IMG/VR virus record: IMGVR_UViG_3300030104_001024
Coordinates: 1-52,739 of that record
From: a virus
Strand: one strand, 5' to 3'
Length of the DNA: 52,739 nucleotides
This document shows positions 9,235 through 18,288 of the stretch, one piece after another; within the stretch, counting starts at the first letter, position 1; every line of letters starts with the position of its first letter. The position numbers and the translations under genes were made by a program. The notes beneath the pieces were generated by a model, which was not told where the DNA came from, did no database searches, and saw only the letters and a list, made by a program, of their open reading frames with translations.

Positions 9235-9262
9235 GTTATATTTAAAAACAATGCCTTGTCAA
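9235..9262 (-). promoter_or_regulatory. sigma-70-type promoter for the major capsid gene
   Basis: On the minus strand there is TTGACA (9257-9262), a 16-base spacer, and TATAAC (9235-9240), that is a perfect -35 and a 5/6 -10. It sits in the 199-base gap between the scaffold stop (9270) and the capsid start (9070), leaving a leader of about 160 bases. The hexamers are the same as those of the leftward promoter at 23302-23330. Activity is inferred. Confidence 0.65.
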
Positions 9263-9269
9263 CACTTTT

Positions 9270-10166
9270 TTAGCGTGCAGCACCAGATAAATCATATACA
9301 AACTTACCTGTTCGCATTGCTTCCATTATCGCCTCTTGGTTTTTAGCGTATTCCCCATCAGACATTTTATCTACTTGAGATTCCCTCATGTAGTTATTAG
9401 ACTCGTCTGAGGTAGGTGAGGCTTTAGATTTGGTGTTAACAGCAGTTGCAGCAGATTTGTTGTTGCTTCTTTTTGTTGAAACACCTGTGTCAACTTTGTA
9501 AAGATCTATAACTCTTGCTACAGACTTTGCATCGTCAACATTTTCGTATAGAGCATCCTGAACCCACTTAGGTTGTTGGTCTGCCCACTCGTGAAATTTA
9601 TCATCTTCACGAATTTCTGTAAAGTCAGGGTGAAGCTTTATTAGCTCTGCCTCTGCCTTTTCTTTTGTTGCTTGAACTCGCATATCCTCAATGTCTTGCA
9701 TACGTTTGTCTAAATCACTAGAGCGTTCTCTAGCTTTCTTGTCTGCTATAGTTTCAACTATACCTGCAACATCAGGGTATTTTTTAGTCCATTCAGCTAT
9801 CTCTTCTTCAGTTTTTGGAAGAACTAACTCATTTTTAGTAGCTTTTGATAATTGAACTTCGAGAGCTTTAATTCTCTCATCATTCTGTTTATCTTTGTCT
9901 GCCATGTGTCTACGCAGATCACCGTATCTCTTCTTAAAAGATAACTCCTCTTTAGAAAGATCTTTACCCTCTGCTTCAACTTCCTCTCCCTCTTTAGGAG
10001 TAGATGCTTCTTTGACCTCCTGAGTAGGCTCTGTACCTTCCTCTCTGGCTTTAAGTAGCTCTTGTAGCTCTTGCTCTTCCTTTTCGATGCGTTCTTTGTT
10101 TTTACTCCTGCGAGGACTAACAAATCCTGCAACTTTTACTTGTTCTACGTTTTCTAACTCTGGCAT
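9270..10166 (-). CDS. scaffolding protein
   Basis: 298 residues, very rich in Glu, Lys and Ala, almost all helix and coiled coil. It has an acidic N-terminal third (EEGTEPTQEVKEASTP...) and a coiled-coil centre (RRHMADKDKQNDERIKALEVQ). The C-terminal region contains LHPDFTEIREDDKFHEWADQQP and ends near YMRESQVDKMSDGEYAKNQEAIMEAM, which closely matches the layout of scaffolds in marine podoviruses. The position directly before the capsid gene is canonical. It should be removed from the procapsid before DNA packaging. No protease gene is seen nearby. Confidence 0.75.
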   Translation of the reverse strand: MPELENVEQVKVAGFVSPRRSKNKERIEKEEQELQELLKAREEGTEPTQEVKEASTPKEGEEVEAEGKDLSKEELSFKKRYGDLRRHMADKDKQNDERIKALEVQLSKATKNELVLPKTEEEIAEWTKKYPDVAGIVETIADKKARERSSDLDKRMQDIEDMRVQATKEKAEAELIKLHPDFTEIREDDKFHEWADQQPKWVQDALYENVDDAKSVARVIDLYKVDTGVSTKRSNNKSAATAVNTKSKASPTSDESNNYMRESQVDKMSDGEYAKNQEAIMEAMRTGKFVYDLSGAAR

Positions 10167-10199
10167 AATATTTACTCCTTTTGTTGGGGCTGACTTTCA

Positions 10200-13109
10200 T
10201 CAGGTAGCCATTTTACCGCCAAGACCTTTCTTAGCGTTACGCTTTTTTGGTTTAGTTTTTTTCGGCTTTGAGGCTAAACCACCCTCTTTAAATCCATAAG
10301 TAGGAGATAATTCTCCTGAAGCTGTAAAACCTGTAAATGCTTCGTGGTATGCTCTATCTGCAGCAAATGCGTCACCTGTTTGCATAAACACGTTTTGACT
10401 CGCCTCCCTTGCTTTATCCATACTTACTCCGGGAACTTTTCTCTCTTGTTTCTTGGGGGTTTCTTTTTTAGTTTCCTCTTTCTTTTCTTCTTTCTTTTCT
10501 TCTTTTGCCTTTTTAGTTCTTGTCTTTGGTTTAAATTTTAAAGCATCCTCAACAGCTTTTTGTGCTGCACTCCTTGTTTCTAAAAACTGCTTTGCATCTG
10601 TTACCTTTCTCTGTCCTGTAGTCTGTGGAGCAAATTCCATATCGTCTGCTCTTTTTCTAGCCTCCAAAAAAGATACTGCATCTGTTACCTTACGAGTATC
10701 TCCTATTGGAGGAAAGTCTGGTGTTAATTGTGGTACAAGCTTTGACACTGGTGATTTGTAATTTCTTGCTAACATGAGTTGTGTCTGAGCATCTGAATTA
10801 GTAGCGTCAGGTCCTATTCCTGCTTGTTTAGGAAAGTCAGACATAACACCTATATTTGTTGCTCTTTGATCCATGTCTTTAAATTTTTCAGCAGAGTAGT
10901 CTATATTTTCTCCTCCAACACCTACTGCAGGTATATTACCAACGGCAGGTGGTAGATCCATTTCTTCTACTTCAAGAGGTCTAATGTCTGGTGGTGTAAA
11001 ACCTCTGCTATAAAGTTGCGATACATCTTTAGGTTGTGGTTGTATTATGTTTTGAAAACCGCCCTGTGGTTGTATTATGTTTTGAAAACTTTCTGGAGTA
11101 GAGGGCGTAGGTAAAGGTGCTGTTATTGATTTGTTTGTTAAATCCACTATTTGTTTTTTGTTTGCTAAAAAAGGAGTATTACCTATGGCACTTACTACAT
11201 GATTTCTTAGCCCTATATCTGTTTTCTTAGCTCCGGGAGCATCAAATCGTCTAAAGCTTGTTGCATTTATAACTTCAAATATTTGATCTGTTTTTAATCC
11301 TTCTTTATAGAGTGCTTTTGCAAAATCCGTAGTGTTTGTAGCTAAAGCTATAGCGTTATCAACATCAATTTTTTGGTCTTTAGTCAAAACTTTATTTATG
11401 GACTTATCATCAACAGGTGAATATTGATATATTACATTTCCACTTTTCTGTGCTCGTTGACCATTTATTATATCATTAAATGTCAAATTTTCTTTAGTTA
11501 AAGTTCTAGGTGTTTGTGTATTTGTTCCTGATAAGTTTATTCCGGGATTAAAAGTATTTAGAGGCACAGCACCTGATTTTGTTAGACCATACCGTGTAAT
11601 AACAGATCTAAACACTGTTGCCATACCAACATCGCCCTCTCCTATGGCTTCAGAACGCACAAGCCTCTGTATTCTGTTTTTATCTGCATCATTTAAAGCA
11701 TTGTAATCTCTTAATCCTACATTGTATGCCTCACTGTCTAAAGAAGAATAATCTAAACCTTCCATTCCTCCTGCATAAGCTGCCCCCAATAATGAAAAAT
11801 TAGATGTAGCATCACCTAAAGTGCTAAGAGCAGCATACCCTGTGTCCATAATTTTTTGTACCAAAGATTTCTTCTCAGGCTTGTTCTCTAGTGTCTCTGG
11901 TGTTTCGTTTTTAAGAACCTCTGCAGCTTTACCTGCAACTGTTGCTATATCATCTTTTGAATCGCCACCTAGTTCTCCTAATTGCTCTTCCCCAAGAAAA
12001 TCATTTCCTGCTGTGGTCGTAGCTGATGTACCCTCTGCTACCGCAGATGTAGGTACGTTAGGGTCTGCAGATATAGTTCTGTCTTGTTCTAACTCTAAAA
12101 AGTCTGGTTGTTGTTGATCTATAACAGTTTGTAGTGACTCAAGTAAAGATTTGTTTAAAGGAGCAGTCGCCACGCTATTGAGTGCGTTTATTTCTTCTTG
12201 AGATAAAGCTTCACCTGTTTCTGGATTTTTACCTGTGCGTACTGCCTCTAATGCAAAGTCACGAGCAGCCTTTTCGTTTAACCCCTGAAAGTAGCCAAGT
12301 ATAGGTATTTTACGAGTAATGGATGTTAATGCACCTCTTCTCTGAGAGTTATACCTCTGCCAATCCTCTGCAGTAAAATCTGCAAAAGATGTTGGAGTTT
12401 CTTTCATGTCGTCAAAAGCACTTGGAAGACCAAAAGCAGAGTCTGTAGCACCAGTGGTTCTAGCTCTTTCTGCTTCATCTTCTTGTCTATCTCTATCGTC
12501 TGATACACCTCCTGTACCACCTGTACCTGCTACATCAGATGCCATAAACTCTGGTGGTATGTACTGCATTGGTTTACCATTAAAAAATGGCACAGTTATT
12601 GTTTTACCTGTGGTGGGATTAGTAAAGTTACGAAGTTGAAAACCTAGTCCCTCTGCACCCATAGAGCCGTATCTTTGATTTGGTGTGAACGGTTGTCCAA
12701 AAGCAGTCTCGTATGTTCCTGTATCACCACCGTCAGCAAAACCCATGATACCGCCTCTGTATGCTTCTGTTGTTTCTAATTCTTCTAAACTAAAAGGTAA
12801 CTCTCCCTGATCTTCATTTACTGGTGCTCCACCTATACGTCCATCCTGTTCCATTCGCATCATACCAAGTTTAGCTTCATCTCTAAGGTCTTCAAACTTT
12901 TGTATGCCGTGATATCGAACAACATCTGCAGGAACAACATATTCACCTTCGCTTAACATTGCAGGAACATCATCTCTAACTTCTTCTGCCATACTACCTG
13001 ACGGAATGTCATTACCGCTTACTGGGTCTTTACTCATACCATCATCTGCAAGTACAGCATCATCTTGCATAAAAGCCATTTCCATTTGTTCCTGCGTTGG
13101 TTCAGCCAT
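10200..13109 (-). CDS. large virion-associated protein, unknown (DVPAMLSEGEYVVPADVVRYHG family)
   Basis: 969 residues. The N-terminal roughly 100 residues hold a very conserved marine-phage block: DPVSGNDIPSGSMAEEVRDD, VPAMLSEGEYVVPADVVRYHG and a helix ending in GRIGG. After it, long Pro/Gln/Thr-rich, probably disordered stretches alternate with helical segments. There is a lysine/glutamate run near residues 860-885 and a basic C-terminus (GLASKPKKTKPKKRNAKK). Two copies of a short aromatic-x-x-Gly-Gly motif are visible (FADGG near 124, FKEGG near 940). It lies between the portal cluster and the scaffold. It is likely a virion component; its function is unknown. Confidence 0.6.
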   Translation of the reverse strand: MAEPTQEQMEMAFMQDDAVLADDGMSKDPVSGNDIPSGSMAEEVRDDVPAMLSEGEYVVPADVVRYHGIQKFEDLRDEAKLGMMRMEQDGRIGGAPVNEDQGELPFSLEELETTEAYRGGIMGFADGGDTGTYETAFGQPFTPNQRYGSMGAEGLGFQLRNFTNPTTGKTITVPFFNGKPMQYIPPEFMASDVAGTGGTGGVSDDRDRQEDEAERARTTGATDSAFGLPSAFDDMKETPTSFADFTAEDWQRYNSQRRGALTSITRKIPILGYFQGLNEKAARDFALEAVRTGKNPETGEALSQEEINALNSVATAPLNKSLLESLQTVIDQQQPDFLELEQDRTISADPNVPTSAVAEGTSATTTAGNDFLGEEQLGELGGDSKDDIATVAGKAAEVLKNETPETLENKPEKKSLVQKIMDTGYAALSTLGDATSNFSLLGAAYAGGMEGLDYSSLDSEAYNVGLRDYNALNDADKNRIQRLVRSEAIGEGDVGMATVFRSVITRYGLTKSGAVPLNTFNPGINLSGTNTQTPRTLTKENLTFNDIINGQRAQKSGNVIYQYSPVDDKSINKVLTKDQKIDVDNAIALATNTTDFAKALYKEGLKTDQIFEVINATSFRRFDAPGAKKTDIGLRNHVVSAIGNTPFLANKKQIVDLTNKSITAPLPTPSTPESFQNIIQPQGGFQNIIQPQPKDVSQLYSRGFTPPDIRPLEVEEMDLPPAVGNIPAVGVGGENIDYSAEKFKDMDQRATNIGVMSDFPKQAGIGPDATNSDAQTQLMLARNYKSPVSKLVPQLTPDFPPIGDTRKVTDAVSFLEARKRADDMEFAPQTTGQRKVTDAKQFLETRSAAQKAVEDALKFKPKTRTKKAKEEKKEEKKEETKKETPKKQERKVPGVSMDKAREASQNVFMQTGDAFAADRAYHEAFTGFTASGELSPTYGFKEGGLASKPKKTKPKKRNAKKGLGGKMAT

Positions 13110-13296
13110 TTTTCATTACTTCCTTTAGTTGCATCAGTCTACGAACTGAAGAAATAGCTCCTTGCAATCTGTATATGTCAGATGGCTTCTCTGTCTGTTC
13201 CATAGTTCTCTGATAATTTACAATAGACCTTTGTAACTCATCTACAAAAGCATCCCATAGTTCTTTATTATTCGTTAACTCTTTAATCTTAGACAT
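13102..13296 (-). CDS. small conserved helical protein next to portal
   Basis: 64 residues from the ATG at 13296 (MSKIKELTNNKELWDAF), chosen because it overlaps the portal stop codon (13289-13291) and has a purine-rich AGGATTTT stretch upstream; an in-frame start 15 codons earlier would lie inside the portal gene. It is all helix, with a pattern (LWDAFVDEL, YRLQGAISSVRRLMQL) seen in small proteins next to portal genes in many podoviruses. Its stop overlaps the start of the 969-residue gene by 8 bases, so the three genes are translationally linked. The role is unknown. Confidence 0.6.
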   Translation of the reverse strand: MSKIKELTNNKELWDAFVDELQRSIVNYQRTMEQTEKPSDIYRLQGAISSVRRLMQLKEVMKNG

Positions 13297-15409
13297 TACC
13301 TGAAAATCCTTCTTCATCTGGTAGTGGTGCTGTGCCAACACCTATTTGTGATCCCCCACCGCCTGATGTGTCTTGAACATTTGCCCCTGCAGGTGCAGGT
13401 GGTACTTGTCCTCCTTCAGGTGGTTGTGGAGCTTGTGGTTGCTGTGGAGCAGGTTGTTGAAACTTCTTAAATATTTCAGCCTGTATCACAGCATCTTGCA
13501 GACTATTTGTAACCTTGTTTGGATCAAGATCCATAGCCTTTGCAATCTCTCGTATAATATAATCCATCTTAGCAAACGGTGCAAGTGCAGGGTTAGAAGC
13601 AACCTGTAAAAACTGCATAAGTCGTTGACTTCTTACTTCGTTTGCCATTAGACTTTCTGTGCCTTGTGCTCTTACTTCAAGGTCGCCCTTAATGTCTGAT
13701 TCATAATCAAACTGCATGTTAAAACTAAAGAACGCTTTACCCATTGGGGCTAACAGATAGTCGTCTACATTCTTTACAACATTACGAATAGAACCATTTG
13801 CTGCAGACATAAGCATGGATATACCAGAAGCTGTACGTCCTACTCCTTGTATGCCTGTCTGACCGTGGGCAAAGCTTGGAAAGCCTGTACTTTCGTCTGC
13901 TAACACTCTGGATTTATCAAATAGTTGCATGTTTTCTGCTGCTACGTTTGGAAACTTTGTGCCAAAAATAGCTTGTCCGGGAGCACCGCCTTGCCTCCTA
14001 AAGATTTTTCCGGGATAAACACTCAAGTCTTGTCCGGGGACAAGGTTAGTTTCGTCTACTTCCATTATCAAGTTGCCACTTAATGCAGCGTTGTCGATAG
14101 CCATACGCATAAAGCCGTTCATCAACGTCTGTGTATCGTCCATATTTTCTGCTATGCCAACACCAAAAAAGCTGTATGGGTTGTGTTCATAAGGAACAGC
14201 GTAGTAAGGTATACGTACTGGCTTAAATGGATTTAACACCATTCTTAGTACGTGACCTTGGCATACCCATATGTTACAGTTTAGCTGTTCTACATCTGCA
14301 AGTTCACTAGGAATGTCAACACCATTCTCTTCTAGCTTCTCTGCATCTACATAGCCCCAAAACTCTAATACTTCATAACGCTCTGAGTAGTTTTCTATAG
14401 CGTAGTCTTTCATGTCGTCTTCCCAATACTTCTTATCGTACTGAGCACCCATGTCAAGACACATTTCTATAGACTCTTCTCTAAAGTATGGTCTGTTCTT
14501 GAGATTACGCATTTGTGTTTTGGACAGTTTATGTCTTTGCACACAGTATTCTGCTTCATCCATATTGTAAGCATCAGGGTCAGGGTAAAAGTTCCATATA
14601 GATACGTGATCTGTAGAAGGCACTGTCTTTATAGTTGGGTCGTACTCTCCTTCTTCGTTCCAGTTCGGATACTCTTTATCTAACGCAAAAGGTCCTTTCA
14701 TAATGCCTGTGCCAAATAATGCCATCTCAAACGCTGTGTTGCGAAGCTGTTTGTTTGCTCCAGACTCTTCTAGTTGGTCATGTATCTTCTTTTCCATCTT
14801 CTTTGCTGCAACCATAGCAGGGTGAAAGGTAACAGTTGTTTGTGTCTGTCCATCTCCTTCTATAAGTTTTTCAGAAACATTACCTAGTTTTTCTTCTAAA
14901 GGTCCTAGCCTGTTCTGCAAATCAGCGATTGTTTCACCGGGCTTTAACTTTCCATTAGGTCCAAATAAATAAGGCTCTGAGGGTTTATCCTCAAAAGCCT
15001 GTTTTAGATCATCCAATCCTTGCTCTGCATTTGGGTCTATATTAATATGCACCGACTCTGCTACTCCGTCTGGTAACTTCGTTGGATTTACCGTAAGGGG
15101 GAATGTAGTGTTACCAAATAACACATCTATGATTTGACCATATGCCGCAAGTGTCTTAGTCTTTGTTACCTTTACAAATACTCTTGACTTCTCTGTCTCT
15201 GTAAACTGTACGTCAGGTCCATAAAGTCCTCTATAATTTCTATATGCTTTTAGCCACCTTTGCTCATCCTGTTGTCTCACATCCTCTGCTCTCTTAAATC
15301 TGTTTTGTACAAATGATACTACATCACTTTCTGATCTAAGAGCAGGATCATTGTCCTGCATTGCTGAGACACCATCTGTGTCAAATGCTACTTCATTGTC
15401 TTCTGCCAT
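13289..15409 (-). CDS. portal protein
   Basis: 706 residues, the size range of podoviral portals. Recognisable parts: the N-terminal helix VVSFVQNRFKRAEDVRQQDEQ, then WLKAYRNYRGLYGPD. The core has KVTKTKTLAAYGQIIDVLFG and FEMALFGTGIMKGPF. The crown/stem region has NPYSFFGVGIAENMDDTQTLMNGFMRMAID and GQTGIQGVGRTASGISMLMSAA. The C-terminus is Pro/Gln/Gly-rich (PAPQQPQAPQPPEGG). It starts 2 bases after the large-terminase stop, a canonical arrangement. It forms the dodecameric channel at the head vertex and binds terminase and the adaptor. Confidence 0.85.
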   Translation of the reverse strand: MAEDNEVAFDTDGVSAMQDNDPALRSESDVVSFVQNRFKRAEDVRQQDEQRWLKAYRNYRGLYGPDVQFTETEKSRVFVKVTKTKTLAAYGQIIDVLFGNTTFPLTVNPTKLPDGVAESVHINIDPNAEQGLDDLKQAFEDKPSEPYLFGPNGKLKPGETIADLQNRLGPLEEKLGNVSEKLIEGDGQTQTTVTFHPAMVAAKKMEKKIHDQLEESGANKQLRNTAFEMALFGTGIMKGPFALDKEYPNWNEEGEYDPTIKTVPSTDHVSIWNFYPDPDAYNMDEAEYCVQRHKLSKTQMRNLKNRPYFREESIEMCLDMGAQYDKKYWEDDMKDYAIENYSERYEVLEFWGYVDAEKLEENGVDIPSELADVEQLNCNIWVCQGHVLRMVLNPFKPVRIPYYAVPYEHNPYSFFGVGIAENMDDTQTLMNGFMRMAIDNAALSGNLIMEVDETNLVPGQDLSVYPGKIFRRQGGAPGQAIFGTKFPNVAAENMQLFDKSRVLADESTGFPSFAHGQTGIQGVGRTASGISMLMSAANGSIRNVVKNVDDYLLAPMGKAFFSFNMQFDYESDIKGDLEVRAQGTESLMANEVRSQRLMQFLQVASNPALAPFAKMDYIIREIAKAMDLDPNKVTNSLQDAVIQAEIFKKFQQPAPQQPQAPQPPEGGQVPPAPAGANVQDTSGGGGSQIGVGTAPLPDEEGFSGNV

Positions 15410-15411
15410 GT

Positions 15412-16977
15412 CTAATATCCAAAGTTGGGATCAGCGGCTTGAAATCCTGTTCGCTGATTCGCAGGGTTATAGTCCCAAATGGAACTTCTAGGTCGTGTCA
15501 TAATTCCGTATCGTAGTGCGTCATACATGTGATCCATTGCGTTTGTGTCTACGTCTTCGGAGTTTTTCTTGTCCAAGGGTAGACTAGGCAGTTGAGATAT
15601 AAGATTTGTGCAGTTGTTAAATATAACCATACGAGGTTCTTCAGTAAACTCATCAACCTGTAATCTCCTGTGTAATTCGTTTTTTCCTGCAACTCTACTT
15701 CCTTTACTTCTATCTGAAGGTCGCCATCTGCACCCTCTTACAATCATTTGTTCTGCTAGGCTAGGTCCTGTGTCCCCACGTTTGTGCCAAAGTGAACTGT
15801 CCAGAACTCCGTACTGTATTACTCCATCGTCTGCTTCTAACTGTAATATTCTATCTGCTAAATCTACAGCTAAAACTTTTGATACCTGCAACTCTCTATA
15901 TACTACGAGTTGTTCAGCAGGTGTTATGGCTAACCATACTACAGCAGAGTAACTTCCATAACCATAGTCACACGCTCTAAACTTTTTCCAACTAGCAGGT
16001 ATTTTGTAAGGTTCTACAACATGTACCTGCCTGTTAAACTCTGGAAACGCTGCACCTTCTGAAACGTCCCAATCACCCTCTAATAACTGTCTTCTCTGAT
16101 GTTCAGGTAGAGACAGTAGCATTGCCTCATAGTCTCCTGACTCAGCTAGATAAGGGTTGTCAAACAAATTAGCAGGTATGAAGCGTCTTCTAAAAAGAGG
16201 CTGCCCCTCTCTGCTATGCCCTTTTGGAAATGTAATAACATTACCTGATTCTAACTCCGTTGCCCAAAAAGAATTGTTTGGTGGAGAAGGGTCTACAAAT
16301 GTTTTCTTTACCCATTGATGTCCTATTCCTCCGGGGTTAGTTGTTGCTCTCATATAAAGACCCAACGAACTGTCTGCACTTCTAAGTCGTGAACGCATAT
16401 AGTCCCAAGCATAAGGTGTTGCCCACTGCGTTAACTCGTCAAATCCTATCCAGTTAAATGCCTGACCTTGGTATCGCATTACGTCTAGGTCACGGTCTAG
16501 GTAGGACATCCACAGTCTGCCTCCTTTAGGACTTACCCACTGTGATTTTCGTTCTGACCACTTTATTCCCGGAATTGCTTTTGGATATAACTCCTGAGAC
16601 TTTTGTATAAGTTCTCTTAACTCTTCCGTTGTGTGTCGTACAAGTAACCCACTAAAGTTTGGGTTGTTAATTCCACGAAGAGGGTCAGCTAACATGGCGA
16701 ATGATTTACCGCCTCCTGCTGCTCCTCCATATAGCACCTCTCGTTCTGATGAAGCTAAGAAGTCTGTTTGTGGTCCTTCATTTGGCTTAAACAATACTTC
16801 AGGTTCTACCTCACTTGGTTCTGGTAAAACTATGGGTGCTTCAAGCTTCTGCGGCTCTTCCTTCGTAGGAACTACCGAGGGACTCTTCTTCGAGTTTCTT
16901 AATTTCGTTAAGCGTCTTTTCGAGCCTTTTGGCGAGCTTGCGTTTAACTGTAGTTGTTGTCTTACGTTTTCTGTCAA
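15412..16977 (-). CDS. terL: terminase large subunit
   Basis: 521 residues. ATPase: Walker A GGAAGGGKS (about 84-92), Walker B NWIGFDE (about 175-181), coupling motif RATTNPGG (about 210-217). Nuclease of RNase H fold: acidic residues at D337 (FRACDYGYGS), D393 (GVLDSSLW) and D482/D486 (NAMDHMYDALRYG). It cuts and translocates DNA into the prohead through the portal encoded just downstream. The listed start is TTG at 16977; no ATG or GTG exists before the Walker A motif in this frame. The first 46 codons overlap the upstream gene, so the exact start is uncertain. The catalytic domains are complete. Confidence 0.92.
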   Translation of the reverse strand: MTENVRQQLQLNASSPKGSKRRLTKLRNSKKSPSVVPTKEEPQKLEAPIVLPEPSEVEPEVLFKPNEGPQTDFLASSEREVLYGGAAGGGKSFAMLADPLRGINNPNFSGLLVRHTTEELRELIQKSQELYPKAIPGIKWSERKSQWVSPKGGRLWMSYLDRDLDVMRYQGQAFNWIGFDELTQWATPYAWDYMRSRLRSADSSLGLYMRATTNPGGIGHQWVKKTFVDPSPPNNSFWATELESGNVITFPKGHSREGQPLFRRRFIPANLFDNPYLAESGDYEAMLLSLPEHQRRQLLEGDWDVSEGAAFPEFNRQVHVVEPYKIPASWKKFRACDYGYGSYSAVVWLAITPAEQLVVYRELQVSKVLAVDLADRILQLEADDGVIQYGVLDSSLWHKRGDTGPSLAEQMIVRGCRWRPSDRSKGSRVAGKNELHRRLQVDEFTEEPRMVIFNNCTNLISQLPSLPLDKKNSEDVDTNAMDHMYDALRYGIMTRPRSSIWDYNPANQRTGFQAADPNFGY

Positions 16978-17248
16978 TGTGTATTCTTTTTCTTAGTCCT
17001 ACGTGAGATATATACCTACCAGTTTCTTTAGAAAGCCAGTTCGCAACCTCTCTGTAACTATACTGCCTTAAATGCTCTTTTGCCTTATCTAGTGCGTTTA
17101 ACTGTATACTTACAGGAAGCAAAAAATCATTATCCTCTTCGTCTACCTCATAACCAAAAGGAACAGTTCTTGCTATTCTAGGTATTCTTCTCCAACTTTT
17201 TATATATGGTTTTGGTAATACCCAAAAACCTAATGCTTCGCTACTCAT
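16841..17248 (-). CDS. conserved packaging-cluster protein with HTH-like C-terminal region
   Basis: 135 residues from the ATG at 17248 (MSSEALGFWVLPKPYIKSW), which has AGAAGGA 6 bases upstream; the longer reading frame upstream lacks such a site. The N-terminal block (WRRIPRIARTVPFGYEVDEEDND, quoted in part) and the segment YSYREVANWLSKETGRYISH look like a family widespread in marine podoviruses next to terminase. The latter segment has the spacing of a helix-turn-helix, followed by a lysine-rich helix. A DNA-binding role in packaging or regulation is plausible but unproven. It overlaps the terminase large subunit by 137 bases in another frame. Confidence 0.65.
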   Translation of the reverse strand: MSSEALGFWVLPKPYIKSWRRIPRIARTVPFGYEVDEEDNDFLLPVSIQLNALDKAKEHLRQYSYREVANWLSKETGRYISHVGLRKRIHIDRKRKTTTTVKRKLAKRLEKTLNEIKKLEEESLGSSYEGRAAEA

Positions 17249-17609
17249 TTTTTCCTTCTTTAGCAGGTAATACGAATACTCCTCCTGAAGATTCCACATT
17301 TATCTTTTCAGTCTTCATAAACCCTGCTCTGTCTAGTAAATCTCTAGCTGCAGTCATTTTATCTCTTATGCCTAACTCTGTTGGATCAACAAGAGCATTG
17401 CCCATTGCTACAACAGCTTTTGGAGCAACACGAGCCATATACTCTTTTGTTGCATCCGCTATTTCATCTTTTAGTCCTCGTATAACGTCACTGGTGGCTG
17501 TGGTATCTGCATATCCTGCCATCTTCTTTGCAGTAACAACATCCCCTCCTGCTCCATCAAACAGAACAGCCATAAACTTTTGTTGTTTTTCATTTAGAAC
17601 TTTTGCCAT
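17241..17609 (-). CDS. putative terminase small subunit
   Basis: 122 residues. The N-terminal LNEKQQKFMAVLFDGAGGDVVTAKKMAGY has the pattern of Terminase_2-type small subunits (LT.KQ..F...Y......A..AGY), followed by helices suited to ring formation. It lies upstream of the large terminase, with the HTH-like gene between them, and overlaps that gene by 8 bases. It should bind the packaging start site and regulate the large subunit's ATPase. The call rests on motif and position; the family is too divergent to be certain by eye. Confidence 0.65.
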   Translation of the reverse strand: MAKVLNEKQQKFMAVLFDGAGGDVVTAKKMAGYADTTATSDVIRGLKDEIADATKEYMARVAPKAVVAMGNALVDPTELGIRDKMTAARDLLDRAGFMKTEKINVESSGGVFVLPAKEGKNE

Positions 17610-17778
17610 CTTTATCTTTCTTCTCTTGATCGTCTATTATTTTGTTTACCCATTCTCCATTATCACCAGAGTTCTCACAAAAGATACAGTGAGTGTGTCT
17701 ATGTTGATGTCCACATACTTCGCAAGTCACTAACTTTGCCCCTGCGATGCTGTAAGGACCATGCCTATATTCTGGCAT
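17590..17778 (-). CDS. small zinc-ribbon protein
   Basis: 62 residues with CEVCGHQHRHTHCIFCENSG: two CxxC pairs separated by a His-rich stretch, enough for one zinc site. The C-terminus is charged. It overlaps the gene before it and the small terminase after it, so it belongs to the same late operon. Proteins of this size and motif occur near terminase in marine phages. The partner (DNA, RNA or protein) cannot be told from the sequence. Confidence 0.6.
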   Translation of the reverse strand: MPEYRHGPYSIAGAKLVTCEVCGHQHRHTHCIFCENSGDNGEWVNKIIDDQEKKDKDGKSSK

Positions 17779-18040
17779 CCAAGTTACTTATGTCTTGTTC
17801 TTCCACAAATCTGAGAACATTCTCTTCAGGTACACACATAACTCTTTGAATAGGTCTTTGTCCATATTGATTTGCTAGTGCCTTTATAATAGGAATCGGA
17901 TTGTCTCGTACAAAGTCTCGACACTCCATTGAACTGTGGAAGTGACCGTGTTCTTTCGGTTTCTCAAATATGTATACATCTTGCGTCCCATCCGAATGGA
18001 CTCCCAACATAATAGCTACTATGAACCAAGTTTCTAACAT
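17765..18040 (-). CDS. small conserved protein, probably exported or membrane-linked
   Basis: 91 residues. The N-terminus MLETWFIVAIMLGVHSDGTQ is hydrophobic and short, compatible with a signal sequence. It is followed by DVYIFEKPKEHGHFHSSMEC and a second Cys (VMCVPEE), so one disulphide is possible outside the cytoplasm. It shares one base with the next upstream gene at 18040. The pattern (signal, F.S...C..F......, RV.CV.E) is common in marine phage small proteins of unknown role. Confidence 0.55.
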   Translation of the reverse strand: MLETWFIVAIMLGVHSDGTQDVYIFEKPKEHGHFHSSMECRDFVRDNPIPIIKALANQYGQRPIQRVMCVPEENVLRFVEEQDISNLDARI

Positions 18041-18288
18041 CAGGTTACTTTTCTGTGTGCTCTTGTTTTTTTAGCAATATTTTTAGGTTGCTTAACAAAC
18101 TGTTTCCCTGCTGCTTTGCCTTTTCTTTTAGCTGCCGTTGTGGCTGCGTATTCTTGAGGTGATAGGGATTTGATTGCAGACGATGGAAGATAGCGTTCTC
18201 CTGTCTTTCCACTTGGCTTACCACTCTTAGTTCTCCATTTTTGTTTTGTCCATGATTTAAGACTACGTTGACTTTTTGCGAGTGCCAT
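18040..18288 (-). CDS. small lysine-rich protein (marine phage family)
   Basis: 82 residues, strongly basic (MALAKSQRSLKSWTKQKWRT). The block ERYLPSSAIKSLSPQEYAAT followed by AKRKGKAAGKQFVKQP is a recurrent marine-phage signature. Such basic proteins may bind nucleic acid or be packaged, but no function is established. It overlaps the upstream gene (18263-18568) by 26 bases in another frame and is part of a run of four basic small genes. Confidence 0.6.
   Translation of the reverse strand: MALAKSQRSLKSWTKQKWRTKSGKPSGKTGERYLPSSAIKSLSPQEYAATTAAKRKGKAAGKQFVKQPKNIAKKTRAHRKVT

Noticed and set aside
16841-17299. Longer start at 17299 for the HTH-like protein
   Set aside because: The extra 17 codons lie inside the small terminase gene; the ATG at 17248 has a good ribosome site and the conserved N-terminus.
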